A stretch of 64,000 bases of DNA from Cyclobacteriaceae bacterium (GCA_030584025.1 CP129487.1:1674001-1738000), one strand, 5' to 3'; counted from the first letter of the stretch, positions 38,301 to 46,540 are shown. The notes: generated by a model not told the origin, from the letters alone. Numbers and translations: made by a program.

Positions 38301-38400
38301 AGCTGAGATTTTTATAACCTAAAAAACCAGCTAGTATAAACACGCTGAATAAGACAATAATCAGCGAAGGACGGTTAATAGAAATTTCGGTGATGTTCAT
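35302..38400 (-). CDS. RND-family multidrug efflux transporter (AcrB/MdtC-like)
   Basis: The 1032-residue protein is full length for an RND pump. It has 12 TM helices, two large periplasmic domains, and the family start INRPSLIIVLFSVFILAGF. TM4 carries the acidic pair in GILVDDATVVLENIQRHL, which serves proton relay. It works with the adaptor and TolC-like proteins encoded immediately upstream on the same strand (5- and 9-bp gaps). Substrate unknown; TetR control suggests drug or solvent efflux. Confidence 0.92.
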   Translation of the reverse strand: MNITEISINRPSLIIVLFSVFILAGFLGYKNLSYELMPDFNQPVVVIKTGYPGADPTEVETSVSRKIEDALSNLEGVDFIVTKSLPNASVLIVNLKYGSDLDQTMQDAQRYIDNIRRDLPQDILSPVMSKVSPNDLPIMQISATSKLPATEFYQKMKDDFLPQIQQLKGVAEITLLGGEEREIQVKVDQEKLKLYKVSMYQVTEAINRSGLDVPSGKVQTTLVNNPVRLTGKFKSIEDISAVQVAMPTPGSPVYVKDIASITDGIKEIVSVSRYNGVNGIGLLLKKQGDANAVEVSKAVQEKFQAIEKQYASAQVKFTIADDSTDNTIAAVNSVVFDLTLAVILVSIVMLLFLRSFRNSIIVLVAIPTSLVTAFAVMWLLGYTLNLMTLLAMSLIIGILVDDATVVLENIQRHLDMKKDKRVAALDGRMEIGFSALSITLVDVVVFLPILFLQVFVADMLKQFSVVVVTSTLTSLLVGFTLTPWMASRIGKSEDLQPTNFFNRFLLWFEYQLNRFIDWYGRQLEWVLNYKLITTGIILLLFVFTLGIMKQGIIGKELIATGDQGKFRMNLEFDKTTTVQENNIVTQKIESFIAAQPEVQAVFSNVGGPSSGIGSLGVGSVNKSELTIQLKPATERGYQPTEQFMKEIREALKSEFPAINYSMAALGLVPRSAPIEITLSGSDGSQVMKLGSELKSVVEKIPGADNVRLSVEEGSPEFQVIPDKDRMQRLGLTTAYVGQSIRTALTGNDDATLTEQGTEYPVRIWLDDFNRQNMEDVNSLTIINPQGLPIEVSQFAEVIQDNSPSLLERLDRQPSITLTADALGRPSGTVADEVVAYIKQNPLPEGIQMTWGSDIKRQNDSFGALGSVLLISFILIYLIMVALYDSFVYPFVVLFSIPVAAIGAFLALNLTLNNLSLFALLGLIMLMGLVAKNAILIVDFANQLKASGKHFKEALITAGKERMRPILMTTLAMVIGMLPIALAKGTASEWKNGLAWVIIGGLLSSLILTVFLVPMVYYVVDSLKSKMKIINPL

Positions 38401-38405
38401 AATAA

Positions 38406-39458
38406 TTAATTCTTACTTTCTACAGTAGCACCATCAAAGAGATTGATAAGGCCATTCGTGATGACCATTTCACCTTCATGCAATCCGGATTGAATAACAG
38501 CGGTGCTTCCTTTTCTATCCGCTATAGTTATGTCGCGAAGCTTGGCCTTTCCCTGTTCAACCACATACACCTGAGGCTTTAAAGTAGAGCCCACGATGGC
38601 TGATGCCGGAATGGTAAGTTGCCTTTCATCAAGCTTTTCTTCAATCACAATTTTCCCAAACATGCCTGACTTGATTTTCATGTCCTGTGTATTTTTCACC
38701 AAGGCTTGAATTGGAAAAGAATTGGCCATGTTACCTTTGCTTCCGATGAGGGAAATTTTTCCTGCAAGTGAAATTGACGGATAGAGCTCGGCAAAAACGT
38801 CTACTGCCTGGTTGTTGTGAAATATCGTTAGGTCATTTTCAGGAACCTGAATGGTAAAACGGAGTGAAGAAATATCGGTGAGTTGCAGCAGGGGTACTCC
38901 AGGTGCCGCATAGGAACCAGCTTCAGCCATTTTAAGTGTTACAATCCCATTGAACGGAGCAGCAACGATTGTTCTGCTAATTTGCTCCAATAAAGTACTC
39001 CGCTGAACCTGTGCTGATTTTAATGCCAGTTGAGTTTTTTCCAACTGTACCCCCTGGATTGCATCTGATTCAGCAAGAATTGAATAGCGTTTCACATCGG
39101 CTTCCAATCCCTCTATTTGAATGGATACGGATTGAAGTTGTAGATTCAACAAGGCATCATCAATTTTAATGAGCGACTGCCCTTTCTTTACATAGCTGCC
39201 CGCATCTACAAATACGCTTACGATTTTACCCTGCACATCTGCACTTACCTTGGTTTCTTTGTCGGGTTCAAACAGACCGGTAAAGGATTTTTGAATACCC
39301 GTGCGGATATATTTTACAGTATCGGTTCTTACCTCGATAGCCTGTTCTTTGTTGTAGGTATAAATACGGTTTAAAGAAGTTTCTTTATTACTTTTTAAAC
39401 GCACGGCAATGAGCACAATCAAGGCCAGAGGTATTGCGAAGTACAAAATCTTTTTCAT
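38406..39458 (-). CDS. RND efflux periplasmic adaptor (membrane fusion protein)
   Basis: The 350-residue protein has an N-terminal membrane anchor (residues about 5-18), a barrel-sandwich half-motif (VSADVQGKIVSVFVDAGSYVKKGQ), a helical hairpin, the second lipoyl half (APFNGIVTLKMAEAGSYAAPG) and a beta-barrel domain. It bridges the inner-membrane pump and outer-membrane channel. Confidence 0.9.
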   Translation of the reverse strand: MKKILYFAIPLALIVLIAVRLKSNKETSLNRIYTYNKEQAIEVRTDTVKYIRTGIQKSFTGLFEPDKETKVSADVQGKIVSVFVDAGSYVKKGQSLIKIDDALLNLQLQSVSIQIEGLEADVKRYSILAESDAIQGVQLEKTQLALKSAQVQRSTLLEQISRTIVAAPFNGIVTLKMAEAGSYAAPGVPLLQLTDISSLRFTIQVPENDLTIFHNNQAVDVFAELYPSISLAGKISLIGSKGNMANSFPIQALVKNTQDMKIKSGMFGKIVIEEKLDERQLTIPASAIVGSTLKPQVYVVEQGKAKLRDITIADRKGSTAVIQSGLHEGEMVITNGLINLFDGATVESKN

Positions 39459-39467
39459 GGTACGTAA

Positions 39468-40802
39468 TTATTTAATAAACAGGTTGCCAGTTGCTTTTTT
39501 ATGGTCTAAATCCGCTTTCAGATAATCGATCAAAGCTGACACGTGACCTTGTTGAGTTTCTCGTAATGCGTTATCAGCTAGTAGAACTTCGGTCAAGGAT
39601 GCTACTCCCTGCTTTTGCTGAAGAATCGTTTGATCGTAAATGGATTGAGCAAGCTGCACTTGTGCAAGGGTTGTTTCAACAGATCGCTGCGCAATTGATT
39701 TTTGCTGGTGAGCCGTTTCAATGTACAGGGCGGTTTGATCTGATGTCAAGTCTGCCTGAAGTTCTTTATTCTTAATCTCCAGTTTCTTCTGAGAGATTTT
39801 TTGTCTGGTAACGGTTCCATTGAATAGAGGATAGGACAATTGAAGCCCTGCGAAACTTACAGGATAAAACTTTAGAAATTCGTTAGGCGCCTTATCGTAT
39901 CCAAATCCCGTAACACCATAACTACCATATAAGGAAATTGATGGAAGTCGTGAGTTTTTGAATGTGCTCAGTTCACTCTGTAAAAGAGCATTCTGCTTTT
40001 CAATGATACGCATATCCAAAGTAGCCGCTTGCTCATAAACTGGCGCAGTTGTATTGATAATTGACTTTTCCACCTCAAGGTTTTGAGACAAAGGAATGCC
40101 CACCAAAATCTTCAGGGCATTTAGAACCTGACCATACTTGCTTAAAATCTGCTCCCGCTGGTTAGTCAGTTGCTCCACCTGTAATTGTACTTTGGATACA
40201 TCTGTGCCCTTAGCAAGTAGTTGATCTTTCAGGGCTTGGGTATTCTGCAAGAGCTTTTTGGCATTCGTTAAATTGTCCTCTAAGAATGCCACTTGGTAGC
40301 GCAGAATTTGAGCGTTGTAATAAAGGTTTGTTATTTCATAGGTAAGTTGTTCTTCGTTTTTCTGGTTTTGCAAAGCAATAAGTTCGGAGCCAATTTTTGA
40401 TGACTGAATTGAACCGTACACTTGTGGATTATACAAGGGAATAGCTAGTTGTAGGTTAGCCGCTATGTTATGAGGAACACCAAACTGAATTTCCTTGAAT
40501 ACTCCTTCAGGTCCACCAAAAGCCACCTGTGGCATGAATTGATAGGGTAAGTCTGCGTAATACTTGTAGTCGGCATTAATTGAAACTTTGGGTATTAGAT
40601 TAGCCCTGGATTCCTGCTCTTTTTCTTGACCGATCAATACATTGTTTCGAGAAACCAGCAAGTTCTTATTGTATTGTTGTGCCGTGTCGAGACATTGTTT
40701 GAGCGTCCACACTTGTGCCTTGAGAGGCTGACTAACCAGAATGCCCACAAGAAGGAATAGACTGAAAGTTGTTTGTTTAAAAAAGTGAATATTCACTAAC
40801 AT
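39468..40802 (-). CDS. TolC-family outer-membrane efflux protein
   Basis: The 444-residue protein has a signal peptide ending PLKAQ, then two copies of the long-helix TolC repeat (LKQCLDTAQQYNKNLLVSRNN and a later coiled region with LTEVLLADNALRETQ). It completes the tripartite RND pump encoded by the next two genes. Confidence 0.88.
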   Translation of the reverse strand: MLVNIHFFKQTTFSLFLLVGILVSQPLKAQVWTLKQCLDTAQQYNKNLLVSRNNVLIGQEKEQESRANLIPKVSINADYKYYADLPYQFMPQVAFGGPEGVFKEIQFGVPHNIAANLQLAIPLYNPQVYGSIQSSKIGSELIALQNQKNEEQLTYEITNLYYNAQILRYQVAFLEDNLTNAKKLLQNTQALKDQLLAKGTDVSKVQLQVEQLTNQREQILSKYGQVLNALKILVGIPLSQNLEVEKSIINTTAPVYEQAATLDMRIIEKQNALLQSELSTFKNSRLPSISLYGSYGVTGFGYDKAPNEFLKFYPVSFAGLQLSYPLFNGTVTRQKISQKKLEIKNKELQADLTSDQTALYIETAHQQKSIAQRSVETTLAQVQLAQSIYDQTILQQKQGVASLTEVLLADNALRETQQGHVSALIDYLKADLDHKKATGNLFIK

Positions 40803-40818
40803 ACCATTTCAAATTTTT

Positions 40819-41103
40819 TTATTTAATGAGTAACAAAAGACTATTGGTCTCCGCACTTAACCAGTGCCTAACTGCTGGCTCTATATTGATAAAATCACCG
40901 GAAAGGAGCTTTTCTTTAACTCCCAGTTCATTTTCAAAAAAGACTTCACCTGTTACGCATACTAAAAATGCAGGTACTTTGGTCGTGTGTTCCTTTAACT
41001 GTGCAGATGCCATTAACTGAATGGTGGTTACGCTTTCATTGGGGGTAAACATCTTTTTTGTTTGCAGAGGTTTCGACTCTGTGAATACATCTTTCAGATT
41101 CAT
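40819..41103 (-). CDS. Small cupin-fold protein
   Basis: The 94-residue protein is a single cupin barrel: KEHTTKVPAFLVCVTGEVFFEN, LLSGDFINIEPAVRHWLSAE. The metal His pattern is partly kept (EHT and VRHW). Its ATG overlaps the stop of the upstream lipoprotein gene by 4 bp, so it is translated with it. It may be a ligand sensor or a small enzyme; not assignable further. Confidence 0.7.
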   Translation of the reverse strand: MNLKDVFTESKPLQTKKMFTPNESVTTIQLMASAQLKEHTTKVPAFLVCVTGEVFFENELGVKEKLLSGDFINIEPAVRHWLSAETNSLLLLIK

Positions 41104-41513
41104 TCGAAGTAATCTCTATAGGTTTCGAGATATATTTTTATGTCTTCTACTGTTTGCACATCCCCAGAATTGCTTAGTGCTTCTATTTTCTTTTTGAGAG
41201 GCAATAAATAGTTATGAAGCTGATCATGGGATTCACCCTTCATGGTGCACTTCTGAAAAATACCTGTTAGCTCTGACGTCAGATTTTCTTTCATCAGGTT
41301 CAAGTCTGGAGAAGGATTGGCTAAATAACCATCAGTCAATACGATCATGGATTGTATGCCCTGTGTTGTCTCCGCATTGGCCAGCCATTTTTTGCCGCCA
41401 TCTAATTTTACTACAGCTTGATCATCATGAGTATGGGTTTCAGTGGTTTTTTCTTTGCAGCCCAGACCAAAGAAAACAAGGGTTGTGATTAAGAATGCTG
41501 TTACACGTTTCAT
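41100..41513 (-). CDS. Small lipoprotein of unknown function in the efflux operon
   Basis: The 137-residue protein begins with a lipoprotein signal (TTLVFFGLGC, Cys at residue 19), followed by a His/Asp-rich stretch (TETHTHDDQ) and a helical C-terminal part. The His-rich segment could bind metal. It lies between a membrane protein and the cupin gene in the TetR-controlled operon. I do not recognise a named family. Confidence 0.68.
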   Translation of the reverse strand: MKRVTAFLITTLVFFGLGCKEKTTETHTHDDQAVVKLDGGKKWLANAETTQGIQSMIVLTDGYLANPSPDLNLMKENLTSELTGIFQKCTMKGESHDQLHNYLLPLKKKIEALSNSGDVQTVEDIKIYLETYRDYFE

Positions 41514-41522
41514 AGGTGAAAT

Positions 41523-41930
41523 CTATTTTTGTTTAATTAAAGAGTAATCCTTTTCAGCGGAAGTAAATCGCCACGACAATCCAGCAAACACAGCGGTAAT
41601 TGCAATCCGAAAAAGCATTGCCTTAAGAGTTTGTTGCTCGTATATTCCTCCACTTGAAATATGCCAAATCAGGCCAACGAAACTTATTGTCAAAATACTT
41701 GTGGCGAATACAAGTAATCTTGTAGTCCACGTTCTTCCAAAGAACAAGCCGTATGCTGCAATCAAATAGATAAACCCGCTGATAAAATTAGCAATCACAA
41801 TAAACAAAACATAATTACCCTCCTTTTCACGGATGCCGAACAAATCAAAAATTACTGAACCACTCATGAACACTGTAATCAGTGCAAAAAGTGTAAGTAG
41901 GATAGCGGAAATTTTAAGTGTCGTTTTCAT
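41523..41930 (-). CDS. Four-helix membrane protein
   Basis: The 135-residue protein has four TM helices (about residues 7-30, 40-62, 70-88 and 105-122). No motif identifies a function. Its ATG overlaps the stop of the upstream tetR gene by 4 bp, so it is part of the same transcript. Confidence 0.68.
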   Translation of the reverse strand: MKTTLKISAILLTLFALITVFMSGSVIFDLFGIREKEGNYVLFIVIANFISGFIYLIAAYGLFFGRTWTTRLLVFATSILTISFVGLIWHISSGGIYEQQTLKAMLFRIAITAVFAGLSWRFTSAEKDYSLIKQK

Positions 41931-42523
41931 AAAATAGATTTATGAGGTTGAATCAGCTTGAGTAGGTTTGCCATTAACTTATTTCCCTTCAGCTTCAGAT
42001 CAAAAGTAAAACCTGATAAACGCCACTGTAACATGTGCAATCTGAAACTGCCCATAATAATATGTACCAATTCATCGGCTGATAGAGCATCCGTGAATTG
42101 CTTTTGTTTCTGACCCTGCTGGATGATCTGAAGTAAGTGCTTCCTTTTGGTACCCATAATCTGCAAGATGGCTTCATTGATAGCCTTACTCTCTTCCAGC
42201 ATGCCATCCGAAAATATCGCCACCAGAAAGTGTGGATTCTTTTTAAAGAATTCGAATTGATTGTTGAATGCTGCTTTCAACTTTTCTTCCGGACTTTCAA
42301 TGTCTTTTGTAGAATTTATAAGTCGGCTATCCATATCCGTAGACAAGTATCGCAGCATCGTCAGAATTATTTCTTCTTTGCCTTTGAAGTGCCTGTATAG
42401 TGCCGATTCCGCAAACCCCATTTTAGCTGCGAGATTCTTTGTAGTTAATCCTACAATACCTGACTCGGTCAAAATCTCACCTGCTGCCTCAATAATTTCC
42501 AGTTGTCTTTCTTTGATTTCCAT
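41927..42523 (-). CDS. TetR/AcrR-family transcriptional regulator
   Basis: The 198-residue protein has an N-terminal HTH with the family pattern IIEAAGEILTESGIVGLTTKNLAAKMGFAESALYRHF in part (residues about 9-46) and a helical ligand domain. It sits inside the operon it probably controls. A perfect GTGAGTGA-TTGT-TCACTCAC inverted repeat upstream of the first gene (43447-43466) is a good candidate operator. Confidence 0.88.
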   Translation of the reverse strand: MEIKERQLEIIEAAGEILTESGIVGLTTKNLAAKMGFAESALYRHFKGKEEIILTMLRYLSTDMDSRLINSTKDIESPEEKLKAAFNNQFEFFKKNPHFLVAIFSDGMLEESKAINEAILQIMGTKRKHLLQIIQQGQKQKQFTDALSADELVHIIMGSFRLHMLQWRLSGFTFDLKLKGNKLMANLLKLIQPHKSIL

Positions 42524-42524
42524 G

Positions 42525-43004
42525 TTAGTTTTTATTTAAGAAAGCAGAATACATCCATACCAATTTTTCCTGGACACGGATATAATCGCTCATCTGTGCA
42601 TTGGTCCCCTCATCATCAGCTTCTTCTGAAAGTATGAGAAGCTCACGCTGAAGTGTAATTATTATTTTGAATGACTCAAGAATATTGGTCACAGACTTAA
42701 TGCCATCACTTACTTCTTTACTCTCAGCAATTTTTGAAACACGGGTATAATCAGAGTAGTTGTGACTTGGCGAATGGCCCAAAGTCAATATCCGTTCAGC
42801 CACTTCATCTATCTTCAGCAGTAAATCGTTGTATAATTCCTCGAACTTAAGATGAAGCTCAAAAAACTTTTCACCTTTAATATTCCAGTGTGAACCGCGT
42901 GTATTCTGATAGAAAACGGAATAGTTTGCTAATAGCTCATTCAATTTTTCAGCCAATTGTTTGGCATTGTTATTTTCAAGACCGATTGCATTTGTCGTTT
43001 TCAT
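42525..43004 (-). CDS. dps: Dps-family ferritin-like DNA-protection protein
   Basis: The 159-residue protein shows the Dps ferroxidase signature: NTRGSHWNIKGEKFFELHLKF and LYNDLLLKIDEVAERI, with His, Asp and Glu ligands at the dimer interface. It oxidises and stores iron and protects DNA under stress. It is the second gene of the TetR operon, 1 bp before tetR. Confidence 0.88.
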   Translation of the reverse strand: MKTTNAIGLENNNAKQLAEKLNELLANYSVFYQNTRGSHWNIKGEKFFELHLKFEELYNDLLLKIDEVAERILTLGHSPSHNYSDYTRVSKIAESKEVSDGIKSVTNILESFKIIITLQRELLILSEEADDEGTNAQMSDYIRVQEKLVWMYSAFLNKN

Positions 43005-43016
43005 GATTCCTTTATT

Positions 43017-43394
43017 TTAAGCGTTACTACTATTTATTTTCATTTTAAAGAAAGAAATGCCCAGCCACGCCACAGAAGCAGTCATGGCAATTGCACCAAT
43101 TAAAACGAACACGGGAGGGGCACCAAAATATACTTCAGCCAGAATTCCGATGGGCATCAGTAATCCGGTTAAAGCCAGCCAAGAGATATATTTAGTGCTA
43201 GTCAACTTTGATTGAAAATGGAGGAGTAGGTAGCCGATAAGTATATTAAGAAAAGCAAAAAGATTGCCGTGTACGTGTGCCAACCGACTTTCAAAATGTC
43301 TACCAACGGAATAGGAATTAACCCATTCTTCTTTCCCTGGGGCAAAGTCCCTTAGGTAGATAAGGAGAAATCCATATGCCATAAATGCACCCAT
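43017..43394 (-). CDS. Four-helix membrane protein, first gene of the TetR operon, possibly 5'-damaged
   Basis: The 125-residue frame starts at the ATG at 43394 (MGAFMAYGF). Four TM helices are visible, and AHVHGNLFAFLN could bind haem or metal. The codons just upstream continue in frame without a stop for twelve residues (EWPNNIAIGFLT) and would complete the first TM helix, but no ATG, GTG or TTG precedes them. A one-base indel near 43430 could explain this. Function unknown. Confidence 0.6.
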   Translation of the reverse strand: MGAFMAYGFLLIYLRDFAPGKEEWVNSYSVGRHFESRLAHVHGNLFAFLNILIGYLLLHFQSKLTSTKYISWLALTGLLMPIGILAEVYFGAPPVFVLIGAIAMTASVAWLGISFFKMKINSSNA

Positions 43395-43446
43395 TGTCAG
43401 AAAGCCAATTGCGATGTTGTTTGGCCATTCATAACGTTAGATTAAA

Positions 43447-43466
43447 GTGAGTGATTGTTCACTCAC
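43447..43466. promoter_or_regulatory. Perfect 8-bp inverted repeat, likely TetR operator
   Basis: GTGAGTGA, TTGT spacer, TCACTCAC. It lies 53 bp upstream of the first gene of the efflux/dps/tetR operon, with a TAACGTTA box between. This is the usual place and size of a TetR operator. From here to 43704 I see no convincing gene. Confidence 0.7.
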
Positions 43467-43704
43467 AATAATACGCTATTTTGACTTGAAAAGTTTCTTG
43501 TGGATAATAAACTTTTATCGAGCACCTGAAAATCAGGAGATTGAGCCATTCCACCAACTTTTAAAAGTGTTTCAGGCCTTGCATGGCGATTTGGGTGCCA
43601 AGGTATGGTCTTGACTAGATGATTGAAAGTACCAGTTAATTCATGAAGACAACTCGTTTTCCTAGCTGAAAGGAGATAGGTCAATATGTAATGGATCACA
43701 ATTT

Positions 43705-44260
43705 CTACAGGTGGCGCACGATACTCATGGCAAACAGTGAAAAAAAAAGTAAAATGAAATCGCAGCGTTGTGCACGGGTCATGTGGTTTCGAAGTTTGGC
43801 AAGTTGGTTAAGCTGATCAAAACTAGGTGGCGTGCTATTTTTTGCCAGGCTTTGGCCTATCGCTGAAATCTTTCGTACGGTTGGTCCGATAACCAGAAAA
43901 CCGATAGAACAGGCCATCAGGCCAAAGATGCCCCCAATGAGTAATACTATACCATGCATGGAAGAAATCCACACCCTGTTAAATCCCCCGGAAATCTGGA
44001 ATAACAATAAAATTCCATTGACTACTGCCAGGAATGACAAAGCCTGCATAACTACAGGAAGTTTATTTGTTTTAAAGATTTGTTTCATGAATTTACCACC
44101 CTCACTGCCTAAAGGGTCTATAGCGGGTAACAAACAGGACTAAGAAAAAGGCCGAGCCAACCCATAGTACACTTGATAGGAAATGCACGGATCGCAGAAT
44201 GGAAAGATAATAATACATATGGAAATGTTTTGTAGAGGTTTTGTCAATGTAGCGGTTCAT
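43705..44260 (-). pseudogene. CopD/DUF2269-like membrane protein gene interrupted by a frameshift
   Basis: A frame starting at the ATG at 44260 encodes 52 residues (a first TM helix with HFLSSVLWVGSAFFLVLF) and stops at 44102. A second frame, open from 44133 to 43705, continues with AIDPLGSEGGKFMKQIF and three more TM helices. Read together they form one roughly 185-residue protein of the type with HFLSAVLWVGG motifs. The break is near 44130, within GTTACCCGC, and looks like a one-base insertion. It may be a true pseudogene or a sequence error. Confidence 0.68.
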
Positions 44261-44313
44261 GTAAATTCTTGTAAAAGGGTTTCAGTTGAAAACTAAAAAT
44301 TACACGCTACATT

Positions 44314-44351
44314 AAAAAAGGACTAAAATATCCTGTAATAATCTAATTTTG
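44314..44351 (+). promoter_or_regulatory. Shared palindrome and -7 box upstream of hemolysin III gene
   Basis: The palindrome copy at 44314-44339 has the core GGACTAAAATATCC. A TAATTTTG box at 44344-44351 follows after a 4-bp gap. The start codon is 39 bp downstream of the box. Confidence 0.78.
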
Positions 44352-44390
44352 CGGTGATCGAAAGGGTGTTTTAATAATCTAACGGGCAGG

Positions 44391-45056
44391 ATGGCCGACA
44401 GAAATAATTCTAAATCAATGCCGATGTATTCCCAAAATGAAGAAAGAGCCAACTGGATAACCCATGGCTTGGCTGTGTTGTTAAGCCTGATGGGCAGTGG
44501 CTTTATGTGTTTCGCGCTGATGAAATACAATCATTCTGTTGGGGTGTGGTTATGCGTGGGGGTGTACCTGATTTCATTACTTGCTTTATACACAGCGTCA
44601 ACCTTGTATCATTTTGTCAAGGAGGAAAAATGGAAGCACATTTTTCGGGTGGCGGATCACAGTGCTATCTATTCCAAAATTGCGGGCACGTATACTCCCT
44701 TTCTTGTTCTGGCAATTCCGAATCAACTGGGGTATGAATTGCTGATGGCTTTATGGCTTCTTGCCGGGGTTGGAGTATTATTCAAAATATTTTTTGTACG
44801 GAAACTGAACTTTCTCTCCACCCTGATTTACCTGGGCATGGGTTGGATGGCTTTAGGGGTTATTGTTCCCCTTTTTAAAGCGCTGCAACCAATAATTTTT
44901 TGGTTAATCATAGCGGGTGGAATTTTTTTTACCGTAGGTGTGATTTTTTACCTATTACGCAACATGCGCTATAGCCACGCCATATGGCATGGGTTTGTTA
45001 TGGTTGGAAGTGCCTGTCATTTTAGCGGCATATACCTGTTTCTGAGTACCAGTTAG
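44391..45056 (+). CDS. Hemolysin III (YqfA/PAQR) family membrane protein
   Basis: The 221-residue protein has seven TM helices and the family's conserved residues: THGLAVLLSL near the N-terminus, STLYHFV, DHSAIYSKIAGTYTPF and HAIWHGFVMVGSACHF. Those His and Ser/Asp form the putative metal site shared with adiponectin receptors. Despite the name, roles in lipid or membrane homeostasis are likely. It is under the shared palindrome, so it may be part of the nitrogen-oxide regulon. Confidence 0.88.
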   Translation: MADRNNSKSMPMYSQNEERANWITHGLAVLLSLMGSGFMCFALMKYNHSVGVWLCVGVYLISLLALYTASTLYHFVKEEKWKHIFRVADHSAIYSKIAGTYTPFLVLAIPNQLGYELLMALWLLAGVGVLFKIFFVRKLNFLSTLIYLGMGWMALGVIVPLFKALQPIIFWLIIAGGIFFTVGVIFYLLRNMRYSHAIWHGFVMVGSACHFSGIYLFLSTS

Positions 45057-45090
45057 TTCGCGGGGATATTTCAAATCAATTTCGTCAGAT

Positions 45091-45128
45091 AAAGATAAAG
45101 CCTGCCCGAATGAGCAGGCTTTATCTTT
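45091..45128. terminator. Bidirectional hairpin terminator
   Basis: A perfect 15-bp stem AAAGATAAAGCCTGC with an 8-nt loop CCGAATGA, with A-rich and T-rich flanks suitable for termination in both directions. It lies between the convergent hemolysin III and RIC genes. Confidence 0.88.
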
Positions 45129-45166
45129 ATTTTAGGTGTTGAAGCCTAGCTATTGCAGCCGAATCA

Positions 45167-45910
45167 TTACGATTTACCCAATAATTCCTGTTCCAGTTTA
45201 AGTGCCTTAGGAAACAGGATGTTATTTTCCAGGTGTATATGTTGGTGGAGATCCTGCAGAAATTCCTGGAATTTAGCAAATAAGACCCGGTAAGACATAC
45301 ATGCTTCCTGCGGAGGAGTAAAGTGATTGCTGAGTGTTTCAATGGATTCCATGGAACTCCCTGCTGACGTATGTTCGGCTTCCATCATATTAATTGGATT
45401 GGCTATGGTACCAAAGGGAGGGGACTGGATTGATGTATTATTTCGGCTGGCTTCAACCAGTTTCTTAATGTACGGGAAAAGAATCATCTCTTCCTTGCGC
45501 ATGTGTTGAGTGAGCTCATCGATGACATCTGCCGCATGCTTTTCGATCTCAAGCAATTCCGGATGATAATCACCGTGCACGCGGGATACCTTATGGCATA
45601 ATTCATCTATGAATGGGATGGCTTCCTTAACATAGCTATGATGATTGTTAATGATGTAATCGGCCAGAAAGTCCAATTCCCAAGCATTGAAATTTTGGGC
45701 ATTGATAATTCCTTTGCTTTCTATCTCTCTCAGCTCAGTTTCTACCTGTGTGGGATCAACGCCTTTTCGTGCGCACGCTTCTTCGACAGATTGCTTTCCT
45801 CCACAACAAAAATCAATACCATACTTTTTAAAAACTTCAGCTTTACGCCAATCTTGTGATACTAATTCACCTACGGTAAGTTGTGCAGATGTTGGAAATG
45901 CTGTGTTCAT
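45167..45910 (-). CDS. ric: Iron-sulfur cluster repair di-iron protein (RIC/ScdA)
   Basis: The 247-residue protein has a complete ScdA_N/DUF542 domain with GIDFCCGGKQSVEEAC (residues about 29-45) and a hemerythrin-like domain with ligands in NNHHSYVKE, HGDYHPELLEI, LTQHMRKEEMILFPYI, EAEHTSAG and LHQHIHLENNILFPKA. It repairs Fe-S clusters damaged by NO or peroxide. This is the canonical copy; the one at 1274-1978 is divergent. The shared palindrome lies about 105 bp upstream, between it and the divergent thioesterase operon. Confidence 0.93.
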   Translation of the reverse strand: MNTAFPTSAQLTVGELVSQDWRKAEVFKKYGIDFCCGGKQSVEEACARKGVDPTQVETELREIESKGIINAQNFNAWELDFLADYIINNHHSYVKEAIPFIDELCHKVSRVHGDYHPELLEIEKHAADVIDELTQHMRKEEMILFPYIKKLVEASRNNTSIQSPPFGTIANPINMMEAEHTSAGSSMESIETLSNHFTPPQEACMSYRVLFAKFQEFLQDLHQHIHLENNILFPKALKLEQELLGKS

Positions 45911-46014
45911 TGATAATGGGGTTTAATTTGTCAACGGTTATTAATTATGGCGCAGTTTAATACTTATAGGCATGCCGGTAATATGAGCCAGATCATATCA
46001 AAATATTTACCATG

Positions 46015-46052
46015 TTTAAAAGACTAAAATATCTTCTATATCGCTAAGTTTG
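46015..46052 (+). promoter_or_regulatory. Shared palindrome and -7 box upstream of the thioesterase-nadB-ctaA operon
   Basis: A palindrome copy at 46015-46040 has the core AGACTAAAATATCT. TAAGTTTG at 46045-46052 follows after 4 bp. The first ATG (46085) is 33 bp downstream of the box. The same palindrome could also serve the divergent ric gene. Confidence 0.78.
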
Positions 46053-46084
46053 CGCTCATTTTCAGGCGTTAATTGATCGTTGCA

Positions 46085-46540
46085 ATGGCCATTAAAAGAA
46101 CCGTGGGTGAATCAGTGGTATGGAAAACTGAGGTGGTGTGTCCAAATGATACCAATCCTATGGGAATTTTGCAAGGTGGCCGGCTGGTGCAATGGATGGA
46201 TATTGCCGCGGCTGTTTGTGCGCAAACGCATGCCGGAAAAATATGCGTAACTGCCTCAATTGATAAAGTGCAGTTTCGAGCCCCCGCCCGGGTCGGAGAT
46301 ATCGTACGCATCGAAGCCAGGGTTACGTGTACGTTTACTACATCGATGGAAATTTATGTAAGCGCCTGGAAGCAAATTATCGGGCAAGATGAAAAACAAC
46401 AGCTTGGCGAATCGTTTTTCACGTTTGTAGCGCTCGATGAACACGGCAAACCTGTAGGTGTACCCGAATTACAGCTAACCAATGAAGTGGAGCAGCAACA
46501 TTATGACAAGGCCAAAACCAGACGAGCACAACAGCAGTGA
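46085..46540 (+). CDS. Acyl-CoA thioesterase (hotdog fold)
   Basis: The 151-residue protein belongs to the YciA/BFIT-type cytosolic thioesterases: NPMGILQGGRLVQWMDIAAAV has the catalytic region, and KVQFRAPARVGD follows. It hydrolyses acyl-CoA. The ATG at 46085 was chosen over a TTG at 46073. It overlaps nadB by about 38 bp and heads a five-gene operon. Confidence 0.85.
   Translation: MAIKRTVGESVVWKTEVVCPNDTNPMGILQGGRLVQWMDIAAAVCAQTHAGKICVTASIDKVQFRAPARVGDIVRIEARVTCTFTTSMEIYVSAWKQIIGQDEKQQLGESFFTFVALDEHGKPVGVPELQLTNEVEQQHYDKAKTRRAQQQ

Noticed and set aside
43463..43699. A 78-residue minus-strand frame between the TetR operon and the CopD-like gene
   Set aside because: Composition is not protein-like, it has no motif, and it overlaps the TetR operator and promoter.
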